The notes under the pieces are model-generated. The model had not been told where the DNA came from. It was given only the letters and a program-made list of their open reading frames with translations, and did no database searches. A stretch of DNA of 64,000 bases from NCBI GenBank assembly GCA_963726135.1, contig CAVSBE010000008.1, positions 1,922,001 to 1,986,000 on the forward strand. Reading direction: 5' to 3'. Each line of letters begins with the position of its first letter. Within the stretch, counting starts at the first letter, position 1. Below, in pieces: positions 53,926-62,508 of this stretch. The position numbers and the translations under genes are program-made. The DNA is from Bog-473 sp963726135. Its GTDB lineage: Bacteria; Actinomycetota; Acidimicrobiia; Acidimicrobiales; RAAP-2.

Positions 53926-54834
53926 CTACTGGTCGGCCCGGACCTTGTCCTTGACGGCGGGCACGATCGGCGGCGCCTGCTTCCAGTTGGGGATGCCGGA
54001 GTCCTCCTTCGCCACCGGATACCCGTCGTCGTTCACCTGCGCCCAGTGCGAGTGGTTCAGCTCGTGCAGCGTGAAGCAGGCATTGAGCGCGTTGTAGAAG
54101 CCCATGTTGTCGACGGTCTGGTTGACCGACTCTTTGATCAGCAGCGCCGACATCGTGGGCAGCTGGGCGATCCGTCGTGCGTACTCGAGCGTCCTTTCGG
54201 CGAGCTCGTCGGGGGGGAAGACCTTGCTCACCATGCCGAGCCCATAGGCCTCGTCGGCGTCGATGGAGTCGCCCGTGAGCAGCAGCTCCTTCGCCCTGCG
54301 CGGCCCGAACTCCCACGGGTGGGCGAAATACTCCACGCCGCACATCCCCAGCCGCGTCCCGACGACGTCGGCGAAGCGAGTCCCCTCGCCGCAGACGATG
54401 AGGTCGCAGGCCCACAGGAGCATGAGGCCGGCCGCGTACACGTCACCGTGCGCCTGCCCGATGGTGATTTTGCGCAGATTCCGCCACCGGCGCGTGTTCT
54501 CGAAGAAGTAGTGCCATTCCTGCAGCATGAGGCTCTCCGCGCCCTTGCGCGTGGCGCCGTTGATCTGGCGTGTCGGGTGCTGGCCCGGACCCGGCATCCC
54601 TTCCTCCATGGAGACCTTGGAGCCCATGTCGTGCCCAGACGAGAACATCGGCCCCATGCCACCGAGGATCACGACGCGCACCTCGTCGTCCGCCTCCGCA
54701 TGCAAGAACGCGTCATGCAGGTCGACGAGGAGCCCACGATTCTGCGCGTTCCGCGCCTCGGGCCGGTTGAGCATGATCCGGACGATCCTGCCCGAGTCGA
54801 GCGTCTCGTACTGCACGAACTTGTAGTCAGGCAT
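53926..54834 (-). CDS. Enoyl-CoA hydratase/isomerase family protein
   Basis: A 302-residue crotonase: RIVRIMLNRPEARNAQNRGLL, VVILGGMGPMFSSGHDMGSK (oxyanion), IGQAHGDVYAAGLMLLWACDL, RFADVVGTRLGMCGVEYFAHPWEFG, and a C-terminal helix pair HELNHSHWAQVNDDG. An insert after the first oxyanion loop and the absence of usual glutamates place it in the group found beside steroid and aromatic genes. ATG 54834 follows GAGGGAG. Last gene of the amidohydrolase-MmsA-amidohydrolase-hydratase run. Confidence 0.9.
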   Translation of the reverse strand: MPDYKFVQYETLDSGRIVRIMLNRPEARNAQNRGLLVDLHDAFLHAEADDEVRVVILGGMGPMFSSGHDMGSKVSMEEGMPGPGQHPTRQINGATRKGAESLMLQEWHYFFENTRRWRNLRKITIGQAHGDVYAAGLMLLWACDLIVCGEGTRFADVVGTRLGMCGVEYFAHPWEFGPRRAKELLLTGDSIDADEAYGLGMVSKVFPPDELAERTLEYARRIAQLPTMSALLIKESVNQTVDNMGFYNALNACFTLHELNHSHWAQVNDDGYPVAKEDSGIPNWKQAPPIVPAVKDKVRADQ

Positions 54835-54972
54835 CTCCGGCTCCCTCTGGGCAGGCGCTACTCGTTGTGGGGTGACACTACGTGAGAAAGCGGGCGACGG
54901 CCGTGGCTGAGCCCCCATCCCAACTCCTCATCCGGGCCGAACGGTGCCGGTGGGTGGCGCCACCGTGGATCG

Positions 54973-56175
54973 CTACTTCGACGCACCCACGGGAGCCTCG
55001 ACTCGCATGATCCGGGCCAGGTTGCCGCCCATGATCTTCTCGACGTCTTCGTCCGCCAGCCCGGGTGGCAGGTGGTCCACGTAGCTGCACGGTTCCGCCA
55101 GCCCTTCGGGGTGGGGGTAGTCGGATCCGAACAGCACGTGGTCGGCCCCGATGGTGTCGATGAGCACCCCGAGGTTGTCCTCGTGGAACGGGCTGACGTA
55201 CACGTGCTTCTTGAACTGGTCGACCGGGTCGCCGTCGAAGGCGTGGGGCATCTTCCGATGGACGTCGGCCAGGTGCGCGACGAAGCCGGCCACCCAGTCG
55301 CCCCCACTCTCAATGGACGCGACACGGAGCTCGGGGAAGCGGGCGAACACGCCGTGGCAGCAGAAGGCAGTCATGGTGTCCTCCATCGGCCGCTTGCCGA
55401 CGCTCATCATCCGGAAGGGGTCCAGCCGGAAGGGCAGCATCTCGCTCGGGCCGGTCCACTCGTTCTGGTAGCGCGTGTACCCGCTGTCGGAGGAATGCAT
55501 GGACACGAGGATGTCCGCGTCCTGCACAGCCTTCCAGAAGGGGTCGAACTCGGGGTAGCCGAACGAGCGTGAGCCGCGGTATCCGGGCACGGGCGCAGGT
55601 CGTATCAGGACGGTCTTCGCACCCCGCTCGAGCACCCAGGCGAGCTCATCGAGCGCCTTCTCCACTATCGGGAGCGTGATGACCGGCGTCGCGAAGATGC
55701 GGTTCTCGTAATTGAACGTCCATTCCTCGTACATCCACTCGTTCAGCGCGTGGATGGCCGCGTGCGTCAGTTCGGGATCGTCCCGCATGCGCTCCTCGAG
55801 CAGGCTGGCGAGCGTGGGGAACATGAGCGCGCGGTCGACCCCCAGCTCATCCATCAGCACCAGGCGGGGTGCCGGCTCCCGGAAGGCCGGGAGGCTGCGC
55901 ATCGGCTCGCCGATGAGCTCGCGGTACGACTTGCCCTCGGGGTTCCCGTTGCGGAAGTACTCCTCCTGGGCACCGGGTCGGGCCACGACGTTGAACGTCG
56001 GGTTGGGGATGTAGTCGCTGACCGTGCCCCGGATCATGATCTTGGTGCGGCCGCGCAGATCGACATAGTCGATGGCGCCCTTGTAGTGGTCCGGCAGGTG
56101 ACGGGTGAAGGACTCCGTCGTCTCGTAGAAGTGGTTGTCCGCGTCGAAGACAGGGAAGTCGCAGGTTTTCGGCAT
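54973..56175 (-). CDS. Amidohydrolase 2-family (ACMSD/OHCU-like) metal-dependent hydrolase or decarboxylase
   Basis: A 400-residue TIM-barrel protein (PF04909): PVFDADNHFYETTESFTRH (metal His after Asp-x-Asp-x-His), LVLMDELGVDRALMFP, ILVSMHSSDSGYTRYQNEW (His), RVASIESGGDWVAGF, and DHVLFGSDYPHPEGLAEP (Asp/His). Members cleave C-C or C-N bonds, often decarboxylating or opening rings. ATG 56175 (or a TTG at 56193) lies next to the ATATTGAC/GTCAATAT palindrome without a ribosome-binding site, so it may be leaderless. Confidence 0.9.
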   Translation of the reverse strand: MPKTCDFPVFDADNHFYETTESFTRHLPDHYKGAIDYVDLRGRTKIMIRGTVSDYIPNPTFNVVARPGAQEEYFRNGNPEGKSYRELIGEPMRSLPAFREPAPRLVLMDELGVDRALMFPTLASLLEERMRDDPELTHAAIHALNEWMYEEWTFNYENRIFATPVITLPIVEKALDELAWVLERGAKTVLIRPAPVPGYRGSRSFGYPEFDPFWKAVQDADILVSMHSSDSGYTRYQNEWTGPSEMLPFRLDPFRMMSVGKRPMEDTMTAFCCHGVFARFPELRVASIESGGDWVAGFVAHLADVHRKMPHAFDGDPVDQFKKHVYVSPFHEDNLGVLIDTIGADHVLFGSDYPHPEGLAEPCSYVDHLPPGLADEDVEKIMGGNLARIMRVEAPVGASK

Positions 56176-56192
56176 GGGAATGAGGCTAGTCA

Positions 56193-56217
56193 ATATTGAC
56201 TACGACGTCAATATCAG
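56193..56217. promoter_or_regulatory. ATATTGAC-GTCAATAT palindrome with CGACGTCRA core
   Basis: ATATTGAC (56193-56200), spacer TACGAC, GTCAATAT (56207-56214): perfect 8-bp arms, followed by CAG. The right half reads CGACGTCAATATCAG, almost identical to 34144-34158. It is located immediately upstream of the amidohydrolase start. Confidence 0.6.
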
Positions 56218-56301
56218 AGAACGGGCGCCGACGCACCGTCAAACCGTCCCTGACCAGGGATCCTCGGCCAGGGTGGCGCTTGTCCCGACGAGGACCCCGG
56301 A

Positions 56302-57828
56302 TCAGCGGTTCGTCGGGAAGTGCAGCTCGACCGCGCCCGGGCCGGGGTCGGGCCAACGCGACGTCACGACCTTGGGCCGGGTGTAGAAGCGGACCCCGTC
56401 CGGGCCGTAGATGGACGAGTCCCCGAAGATGGAGGCCTTCCAGCCGCCGAACGAGTGCGACGCCACGGGAACGGGGATGGGCACGTTGATCCCGACCATC
56501 CCGACGTGGACCTCACGCTCGAACCGGCGCGCCGACCCGCCGTCGCCGGTGAAGAGCGCCGTGCCGTTTCCGTACGGGTTTTCGTTCACCAGGGCGAGCG
56601 CGTCGTCGAGGGTCGGGACGCGCACCACGCTCAGCACGGGGCCGAAGATCTCGTCGTCGTAGACCCGCATCCCGGGCTTGACGTCGTCGAGCAGGGAGCA
56701 TCCTGTGAAGAAGCCCGTTCCACGCAGCATGCCCGACCCGTCCACCACCACCGTGGCGCCCTCACCGGCGGCCTGCTCCACGTAGGACTGCACACGGTCG
56801 CGGTGCTCCCGGGTGACGAGTGGTCCCATCATCGACGCCGGGTCAGCGCCGTCACCGATGACGACGTCGGGGATGCGGGCCGCGATGGCCTCGACCAGCT
56901 GATCGGCGACCGACCCCACCGCCACGACGACGGAGATCGCCATGCACCGCTCGCCGGCCGACCCGTAGGCCGCCGACACCGCGGCGTCCGCTGCGGCGTC
57001 GAGATCGGCGTCGGGCAGGACCACCATGTGGTTCTTCGCGCCGCCCAGCGCCTGCACGCGCTTACCGTGGCGCGCGCCGGTCTCGTACACGTGCCGTGCC
57101 ACCGGTGTGCTCCCGACGAAGGAGACCGCAGCGACGTCGCGATGCGCCAACAGGGCGTCCACCGCCTCGCCGTCACCCTGCACGACACTGAAGACCCCGT
57201 CGGGAAAGCCGGCCCGCTGCACCAGGTCCGCCAGGAGGAGCGAGGCGGACGGGTCCTTCTCGGAGGGCTTCAGCAGGAAGCAATTGCCGCACGCAATGGC
57301 GTTGGCCATCATCCAGAGGGGGACCATGACCGGGAAGTTGAACGGCGTGATGCCGGCCACCACGCCGAGGGGCTCGAGCACCGTGCGGATGTCGACGCCC
57401 GTGGAGATCTCCGAATTGGACGAGCCCTTCAGATGGCTCGGGATGCCGCATGCGAACTCGACGTTCTCGATGCCGCGGGCGATCTCGCCCCGTGCGTCCT
57501 CGAGCACCTTTCCGTGCTCGCGGGTCACGGCTGCCGCGAGCTCACTCCGGTTGGCGTCGAGCAGCTCGCGTAGGCGGAACAGGAAGCCGGTCCGCCGGGT
57601 GAGAGAAGAGGAACCCCATTCACGCGACGCCTCGATCGCCGACTTCACCGCCGTGTCGACCTCCGCGGCCGATGCCAGAGCGACCTCGGCCGTCTGGACG
57701 CCGAGGGCCGGGTCGTAGACGGGTGCGGTCCGACCTGACGACCCCGGGACCGACGCCCCCGCGATCCAGTGCCCGATCGGTGTCACCGGGGAGGCCGCCG
57801 CCTCAGAGCCTGTAGAGCTTGCGCGCAT
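56302..57828 (-). CDS. mmsA: CoA-acylating methylmalonate-semialdehyde dehydrogenase-like (MmsA)
   Basis: A 508-residue ALDH of the MmsA group: IGHWIAGASVPGSSGR at the start, GVVAGITPFNFPVMVPLWMM, FLLKPSEKDPSASLLLADL, SFVGSTPVARHVYE, LGGAKNHMVVLPDAD (the AKN replaces the ELGGK loop of ordinary ALDH), and SAGERCMAIS with the catalytic Cys. It forms acyl-CoA and CO2 from malonate or methylmalonate semialdehyde. ATG 57828 overlaps the preceding gene; GTG 57786 would start nearer the conserved block. It may act after the amidohydrolases or in valine and branched-acid breakdown. Confidence 0.92.
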   Translation of the reverse strand: MRASSTGSEAAASPVTPIGHWIAGASVPGSSGRTAPVYDPALGVQTAEVALASAAEVDTAVKSAIEASREWGSSSLTRRTGFLFRLRELLDANRSELAAAVTREHGKVLEDARGEIARGIENVEFACGIPSHLKGSSNSEISTGVDIRTVLEPLGVVAGITPFNFPVMVPLWMMANAIACGNCFLLKPSEKDPSASLLLADLVQRAGFPDGVFSVVQGDGEAVDALLAHRDVAAVSFVGSTPVARHVYETGARHGKRVQALGGAKNHMVVLPDADLDAAADAAVSAAYGSAGERCMAISVVVAVGSVADQLVEAIAARIPDVVIGDGADPASMMGPLVTREHRDRVQSYVEQAAGEGATVVVDGSGMLRGTGFFTGCSLLDDVKPGMRVYDDEIFGPVLSVVRVPTLDDALALVNENPYGNGTALFTGDGGSARRFEREVHVGMVGINVPIPVPVASHSFGGWKASIFGDSSIYGPDGVRFYTRPKVVTSRWPDPGPGAVELHFPTNR

Positions 57829-58964
57829 TCTCGCCGAAGATCTTACGGCGAGCCTCCGGAGCGAGCGTCTCCATCTTCGCCGCCACGCTCTGCAGCGGGC
57901 TCGGGTAGAGACAGGTCGGGTGGGGGAAGTCGGTCTCGAAGAGGATCCTGTCGTCTCCGACCGCCTCGACCAGGTCAGGGAGCTTGTTGCGGTTGTTCTC
58001 GAACCAGAACGTCGCGTACAGGTTGCTCTTGAAGTACTCGGAAGGCAGCTTGCCCATCTGGGAGAGCTCCTGCGGGGCGTTCTCCGACATCTCGTAGTCG
58101 AGCGCCTCGAGGATGAAGGGGATCCAGCCGACGCCGCTCTCGACCGACACCATCTCGAGGTCCGGGTACCGGTCGAACATCCCCGAGAGGATCAGGTTCG
58201 TCACGACGCGGGCGTTGCCGATGAACAGCAGCGTGCCGCCGATGGCGAGCTTCGTGTTGTCGGGGTGGGACTCCCACGGGTATTGCCCGTAGAACGTCAT
58301 CCCCGTCACGCTGGCGCCGATGTGGAAGTGCACCGGTAGCTCCAGCCCCGAGCAGGCCTCCCAGAACGGATCCCATGCCCGGTTGGCCAGGTCGGGCGCG
58401 CCGAGGTCCTGCGGATCCGACGTCATGTTGACGCCGCGTGCCCCCAAGCCGGCCACCCGCTTCGCCTCCCGCACGCACTCGTCGACCTCCCAGGCCGGCA
58501 TCAGCGGCAGGGGCAGGAGGCGGTTGCCCGAGTCGGCCTGGATCTCAGCCATGGCGTCGTTGTAGATCTCAATGGCGAGCCGTCGCAGCTCGGGGTCGTC
58601 GAGCTGCTCCGAGATCCTGGCCACCGAGCCCGATCGTGCTGGGGAAGATGATCTGCGCGTCGATACCGCACTCGTCGAGCACGCCGAGTCGGACCTCGGG
58701 GTCCCACGCACCGAGGTGCACGTCGTCGTGGCTCCATTCGAAGAGGGCACGGTGCGCGCTCTCCTTCAGGCCGTCCCTCCCGATGACGCCGCCGGCGCTG
58801 AAGCGCCCGACCGGATGGCCGTCGAAGACCCACATGGACTGCCCGTCGACCTCCTCGACCCGTGGGACCCGGTCCCGGAACGCCGCGGGAGCCCGCTTGG
58901 TGAACAGGTCGGGCGCCTCGCACCAGTGCGAATCAGCGTCGACCACGAGCATGTCGTTCAACAT
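57803..58964 (-). CDS. Amidohydrolase 2-family metal-dependent hydrolase or decarboxylase, frameshifted
   Basis: About 386 residues: LVVDADSHWCEAPDLFTKR (metal site), WDPEVRLGVLDECGIDAQIIFPS, then (after a one-base break at about 58635) SEQLDDPELRRLAIEIYNDAM, NRLLPLPLMPAWEVDEC, LPVHFHIGASVTGMTFYG (His), EMVSVESGVGWIPFILEAL, and RILFETDFPHPTCLYPS (Asp/His). Distinct from the 54973 protein but the same fold. ATG 58964 (or 58952) lies in the AACATTGACGTC palindrome, so the transcript may be leaderless. Confidence 0.87.
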
Positions 58965-58977
58965 TGACGTCGATGTT
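58960..58977. promoter_or_regulatory. 18-bp near-perfect palindrome with GACGTC centre
   Basis: AACATTGACGTCGATGTT (58960-58977): one mismatched pair in 18 bases. It overlaps the first codons of the leftward amidohydrolase. It faces the site at 59072-59085 across the divergent promoter with the DUF35-thiolase gene. Confidence 0.6.
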
Positions 58978-59071
58978 AGAATGGTGGTGGTTCGATTGCA
59001 ACGAGCGATCTCCTCCGGAGGGCCCGGGCCCGCCGGGGCGGAGCGCCTAACATGTCCGCAGTGTTCGATAA

Positions 59072-59085
59072 CGACGTCGAAATCA
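59072..59085. promoter_or_regulatory. CGACGTCRA-type site before the DUF35-thiolase gene
   Basis: CGACGTCGAAATCA lies about 75 bases before ATG 59159. Same CGACGTCRA core as four other promoter sites in this window. Confidence 0.45.
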
Positions 59086-59158
59086 ATACTGGGCATGGCC
59101 CGTCCACGGCGCTGCGCTGCGGAATCGTCGTCGCCGGCGGCATCGTGACGAGGCCGGC

Positions 59159-60805
59159 ATGAGACCGCTCCCCGAGCTCACACCGGTGAACGAGTGGTTC
59201 TGGACCTCCGGCGCCGACGGGGTCCTGCGCATTCAGGGCTGCACCGACTGCGGCCAACTCGTCCATCCTCCGGTGCCGATCTGCCCCTACTGCCGGGGCC
59301 GGTCTGCGAAGCCGGCGCCCGTGTCGGGCCGGGGCACGGTCGTGGGCTTCACGGTGAACTCCCACCGCTGGCTTCCCGACTTCGACCCACCGTACGTCGT
59401 CGCCAACGTCGCGCTGGCCGAGGACTCCCGGGTGCACCTGACGACGAACATCGTCGGGTGCGAACCCTCGGACGTCCGCGTCGGCCAGGAGGTCACCGTC
59501 CGCTTCGAGCAGCACGAGGACGTCTGGCTGCCGCTGTTCGAGCCGACCGGATCAGTCGACCCGGTCGACCGGGTGGCGCCACCCGAGCGTCCCGTCCCCC
59601 GCGCGCCGCTCGGCAGCGAGCGCTTCGAGCACCGCGCCGTTCTCAGCGGCATCGGGCGATCGAAGATCGGGCGGCGGCTCATGGTCGACCCGCTCTCGCT
59701 GACCGTCGACGCGTGCCTCGAGGCCGTCGCCGACGCCGGGCTGACGCTCGAGGACATCGACGGGTTGTCCACCTACCCCGGCGCCGCCGGCCTGGGAATG
59801 AGCGAGGGCGGCCCGACCGCCGTCGAGGAAGCCCTTCGGATCCATCCGACCTGGATCAACGGCGGCGGCGACCTGCCCGGACCCGGAGGGGCGGTCATCG
59901 CAGCCGCCATGGCGGTCGCCTCGGGCCTCTGCCGCCACGTGCTGTGCTTCCGCACGGTGTGGGAGTCGACCTACGCGACGCTCGCAGCCCGTCGCCCGGG
60001 CAGCGCAGGGAGCGGGGACGGAAACCGGGTCTCGGGCCCGCTCCGCGAGTGGCGCGCGCCCTTCGGCGCCATGTCGGCGGCGAATTGGATCGGCATGAAC
60101 GCCAACCAGTACCTGCACCGATACGGTGCGCCCCGTGAGATGCTCGGGCTGATCGCCGTCAACGCACGGACCAACGCCGCGTTGAACCCGGTCGCCATCT
60201 ATCGCGAGCCGATGACGATGGACGACTACCTGTCCGCACGTCCCATCACCTCCCCGTTCGGGCTCTACGACTGCGACGTGCCCTGCGACGGATCCATCGC
60301 CGTGATCGTCTCGGATGCGTCCGTTGCCGGCGACCTCCCCCGGACGGCCGTGCGGATCGAAGCAGTCGGCACCCAGATCCTCGAACGGGTCTCGTGGGAC
60401 CAGGGCACGCTCACGCACGAGCCCCAGGTCCTGGGCCAGGCGGCACACTTGTGGACGAGGACCGACGTGCGTTCGTCCGAGGTCGACCTGGCGCTGGTCT
60501 ACGACGGCTTCACCTTCAACGCCATCTCGTGGATCGAGGGCCTTGGGTTCTGCGGGTTCGGGGAGTCCTGGGACTGGCTCGATGGTGGTCGCCGCATCGC
60601 CCTCGACGGCGAGCTCCCGGTCAACCCGCACGGCGGACAACTGTCCGAGGGACGCACGCACGGGTTCGGGTTCATCTATGAAGCCGTGCTCCAGTTGCGA
60701 CGCGAGGCCGGCGAGCGTCAGGTCGGTGCTGCGACGACGGCCGTGGTCACCTCCGGTGGTGGCACCCCCTCGGGCGTGCTCCTTCTGCAGCGAGCCGGGG
60801 CGTGA
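59159..60805 (+). CDS. Fusion of DUF35 OB-fold/zinc-ribbon protein and SCP-x-type thiolase (Ltp2-like aldolase)
   Basis: A 548-residue fusion. Residues 1-130 are a DUF35 unit: zinc ribbon GCTDCGQLVHPPVPICPYCRGR (read in two Cys pairs), then OB-fold GRGTVVGFTVNSHRW. From about 150 onward is a thiolase-fold domain: LTVDACLEAVADAGLTLEDIDG, INGGGDLPGPGGAVIAAAM (no Cys nucleophile visible), VDLALVYDGFTFNAISWIEG, and NPHGGQLSEGRTHGFGFIYE. Ltp2 with ChsH2-DUF35 makes a retro-aldolase in steroid side-chain breakdown; the two are normally separate proteins. Here they are joined. Confidence 0.9.
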   Translation: MRPLPELTPVNEWFWTSGADGVLRIQGCTDCGQLVHPPVPICPYCRGRSAKPAPVSGRGTVVGFTVNSHRWLPDFDPPYVVANVALAEDSRVHLTTNIVGCEPSDVRVGQEVTVRFEQHEDVWLPLFEPTGSVDPVDRVAPPERPVPRAPLGSERFEHRAVLSGIGRSKIGRRLMVDPLSLTVDACLEAVADAGLTLEDIDGLSTYPGAAGLGMSEGGPTAVEEALRIHPTWINGGGDLPGPGGAVIAAAMAVASGLCRHVLCFRTVWESTYATLAARRPGSAGSGDGNRVSGPLREWRAPFGAMSAANWIGMNANQYLHRYGAPREMLGLIAVNARTNAALNPVAIYREPMTMDDYLSARPITSPFGLYDCDVPCDGSIAVIVSDASVAGDLPRTAVRIEAVGTQILERVSWDQGTLTHEPQVLGQAAHLWTRTDVRSSEVDLALVYDGFTFNAISWIEGLGFCGFGESWDWLDGGRRIALDGELPVNPHGGQLSEGRTHGFGFIYEAVLQLRREAGERQVGAATTAVVTSGGGTPSGVLLLQRAGA

Positions 60806-60905
60806 CCGCGATGGTCGGGCGACCCGACGTCCGCCTCCACCCGGACCGCTCACGGGTACATTTGTGACCCAACCGAACCCGCACACCGCGCAGAAAGAGA
60901 ACGAC

Positions 60906-61568
60906 GTGCCGACAACCCCGCCGCTCACGAGCGAAAAGCCGAGCGGGCCGCGCTCGCGCAAGGGTGTCGAGACACGTTCGCGCCTGGTGAGCGCGGCGAA
61001 GGAGATCTTCGAGAGGGATGGCTTCCTCGACGCCCGCATCTCCGACATCGCAGAGCGAGCCGGGCTCTCGCACGGTTCCTTCTACCATTACTTCGAGTCC
61101 AAGGAAGAGGTCTTCCGAGAGGTCGCGGCGGAGGTCGACGAGCGCCTGAGCGCTCCTCTCAACAACGTCATTCTCGATTCGACGTCGTCGGCGACCCCGC
61201 ACGAGAGGATCCACGAGGCGATCCGTCTCCACTTGGAGAGCTACCGCGACGAGGCACGGATCATGGGTGTGATTGAGCAGGTGTGGCGCTTCGACGAGCA
61301 GTTCAACGCGATACGCGCCGAACGACATCGCCGCTACACCGCCCAGATCGCGGACTCCATCCTTCGCCTGCAGCGCCGCGGGCTCGCCGACCGACAACTC
61401 AATCCGTCGATCGCCGCCGACGGCCTCGGGGCAATGACCTACCGGTTCCCCGAGATGTGGTTCGTGCAGGGCTTCCTCGATTGTGACTTCGACGAAGGGG
61501 TCGATCAGTTGACGAGGTTGTTCGTCAACGCGCTGGGGCTGCGCGACCGGCCCGGGGACGACGCGTAG
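60906..61568 (+). CDS. TetR-family transcriptional regulator
   Basis: A 220-residue regulator. HTH: RISDIAERAGLSHGSFYHYF after RSRLVSAAKEIFERDGFLDA; ligand domain with RIMGVIEQVWRFDEQFNAIRAERHRRY, read in parts. GTG 60906 follows AAGAGA; GTG 60864, in frame and next to a GGTACATTTGTGACC patch, is an alternative leaderless start. It lies 100 bases after the thiolase fusion gene on the same strand and is a candidate controller of the flanking GACGTC-marked units. Confidence 0.93.
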   Translation: MPTTPPLTSEKPSGPRSRKGVETRSRLVSAAKEIFERDGFLDARISDIAERAGLSHGSFYHYFESKEEVFREVAAEVDERLSAPLNNVILDSTSSATPHERIHEAIRLHLESYRDEARIMGVIEQVWRFDEQFNAIRAERHRRYTAQIADSILRLQRRGLADRQLNPSIAADGLGAMTYRFPEMWFVQGFLDCDFDEGVDQLTRLFVNALGLRDRPGDDA

Positions 61569-61577
61569 CGGCTCCCG

Positions 61578-61614
61578 CCAGGACGACGTTCACGCACCAG
61601 GACGACGTTCACGC
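61578..61614. repeat. 18-base tandem duplication at the end of the alpha/beta hydrolase gene
   Basis: CCAGGACGACGTTCACGC occurs twice (61578-61595 and 61597-61614) with one base between. The second copy includes the stop codon of the leftward gene, and the first lies in the gap between two convergent genes. A recent slippage duplication is likely. Confidence 0.7.
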
Positions 61615-62463
61615 CAGGGCTTCGCCCTGCCATTCAAGGAGGGTAGGTGCCAGCAGCGGCCAGCGGGCGAACAGGCCTTCGTCCCGCGCTCCCTGGCGTT
61701 CGAGCCACTCGCGATCGCCCCACGGCGGCTCGACGAGCCGGGCGCTCGGCAGCAACCCGGCGAGTGCTTCCGACGTGGCGCGGGTGTGGTGGACGTCGCT
61801 GGCCCCGCTGCGGAAGACGAGCGCGGGGATGTCCAGCGCCCGCGCATCGGAGTCGGAGAGGCCGGGCACGAGCTCGTCGTCGCGGGGGCAGTAGGCCAGC
61901 ATCCACCGCTCCATGGTGGTGATGAACTCCGCCGGGTGCTGGGCCAGGAACCGCTCCCGGTTCGAGGGGTTCCGCTCCAGCACCTCCTCCCACTCGGGCA
62001 GGGCCGCCACCGCTTCCATGTCCTCCGTCCAGGCCGCGGCGAGCGAGCCTCCGCAATAGTGCATGGCCAGCGACAAGAGGCCGAACACGCCGCCACTGAT
62101 CCACCAGATGGCCAGGCCGGCGGCGTCCGCCGGGTGGCGCGACGCGGTGAGCAGCGACACCCGGGCACCACCCGATCCTCCGGCGATGACGGCCGGCACC
62201 ATGTCGAGGTGTTCGAGCAGCGCGGCCAGCGCATCGGCCTGCATCGCGGACTCCGATGGCCCTTCGAAGCACACATCGGACCCACCGCAGTTGGGCCGGT
62301 CCCAGATGAGCACCCGGTTGCCCTGGTCGGCCAGGGCGACGGCCAGCTCGCGAACCCCCGGCGACTCCTTGGTGAACCGACCCCCGGGAGTGATCACCCA
62401 GGGGCGCCCCGCACCGATCGTCTCATAGGCCAGCGACAGCCCGTTGACCTTCGCTCTCGCCAT
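61609..62463 (-). CDS. Alpha/beta hydrolase
   Basis: A 284-residue alpha/beta hydrolase: AYETIGAGRPWVITPGGRF, LIWDRPNCGGSD (strand with oxyanion loop), VIAGGSGGARVSLLTA (nucleophile elbow, Gly-x-Ser-x-Gly), LVFRSGASDVHHTRATSEALAG (acid), and a His-poor end (WGDREWLERQG). The catalytic His may be in DVHH or is lost. Probably hydrolyses an ester or C-C bond. It follows the dehydrogenase pair on the same strand. Confidence 0.86.
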   Translation of the reverse strand: MARAKVNGLSLAYETIGAGRPWVITPGGRFTKESPGVRELAVALADQGNRVLIWDRPNCGGSDVCFEGPSESAMQADALAALLEHLDMVPAVIAGGSGGARVSLLTASRHPADAAGLAIWWISGGVFGLLSLAMHYCGGSLAAAWTEDMEAVAALPEWEEVLERNPSNRERFLAQHPAEFITTMERWMLAYCPRDDELVPGLSDSDARALDIPALVFRSGASDVHHTRATSEALAGLLPSARLVEPPWGDREWLERQGARDEGLFARWPLLAPTLLEWQGEALA

Positions 62464-62508
62464 GTTCGGAACCTCACTCCTCGCGCCCTCGCGTTCCCTC
62501 GGCGCAGA

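Noticed and set aside
61578..61614. Two 18-base repeats as a CRISPR or integration site
   Set aside because: There are only two copies, one base apart, with no cas or integrase gene. A slippage duplication is simpler.
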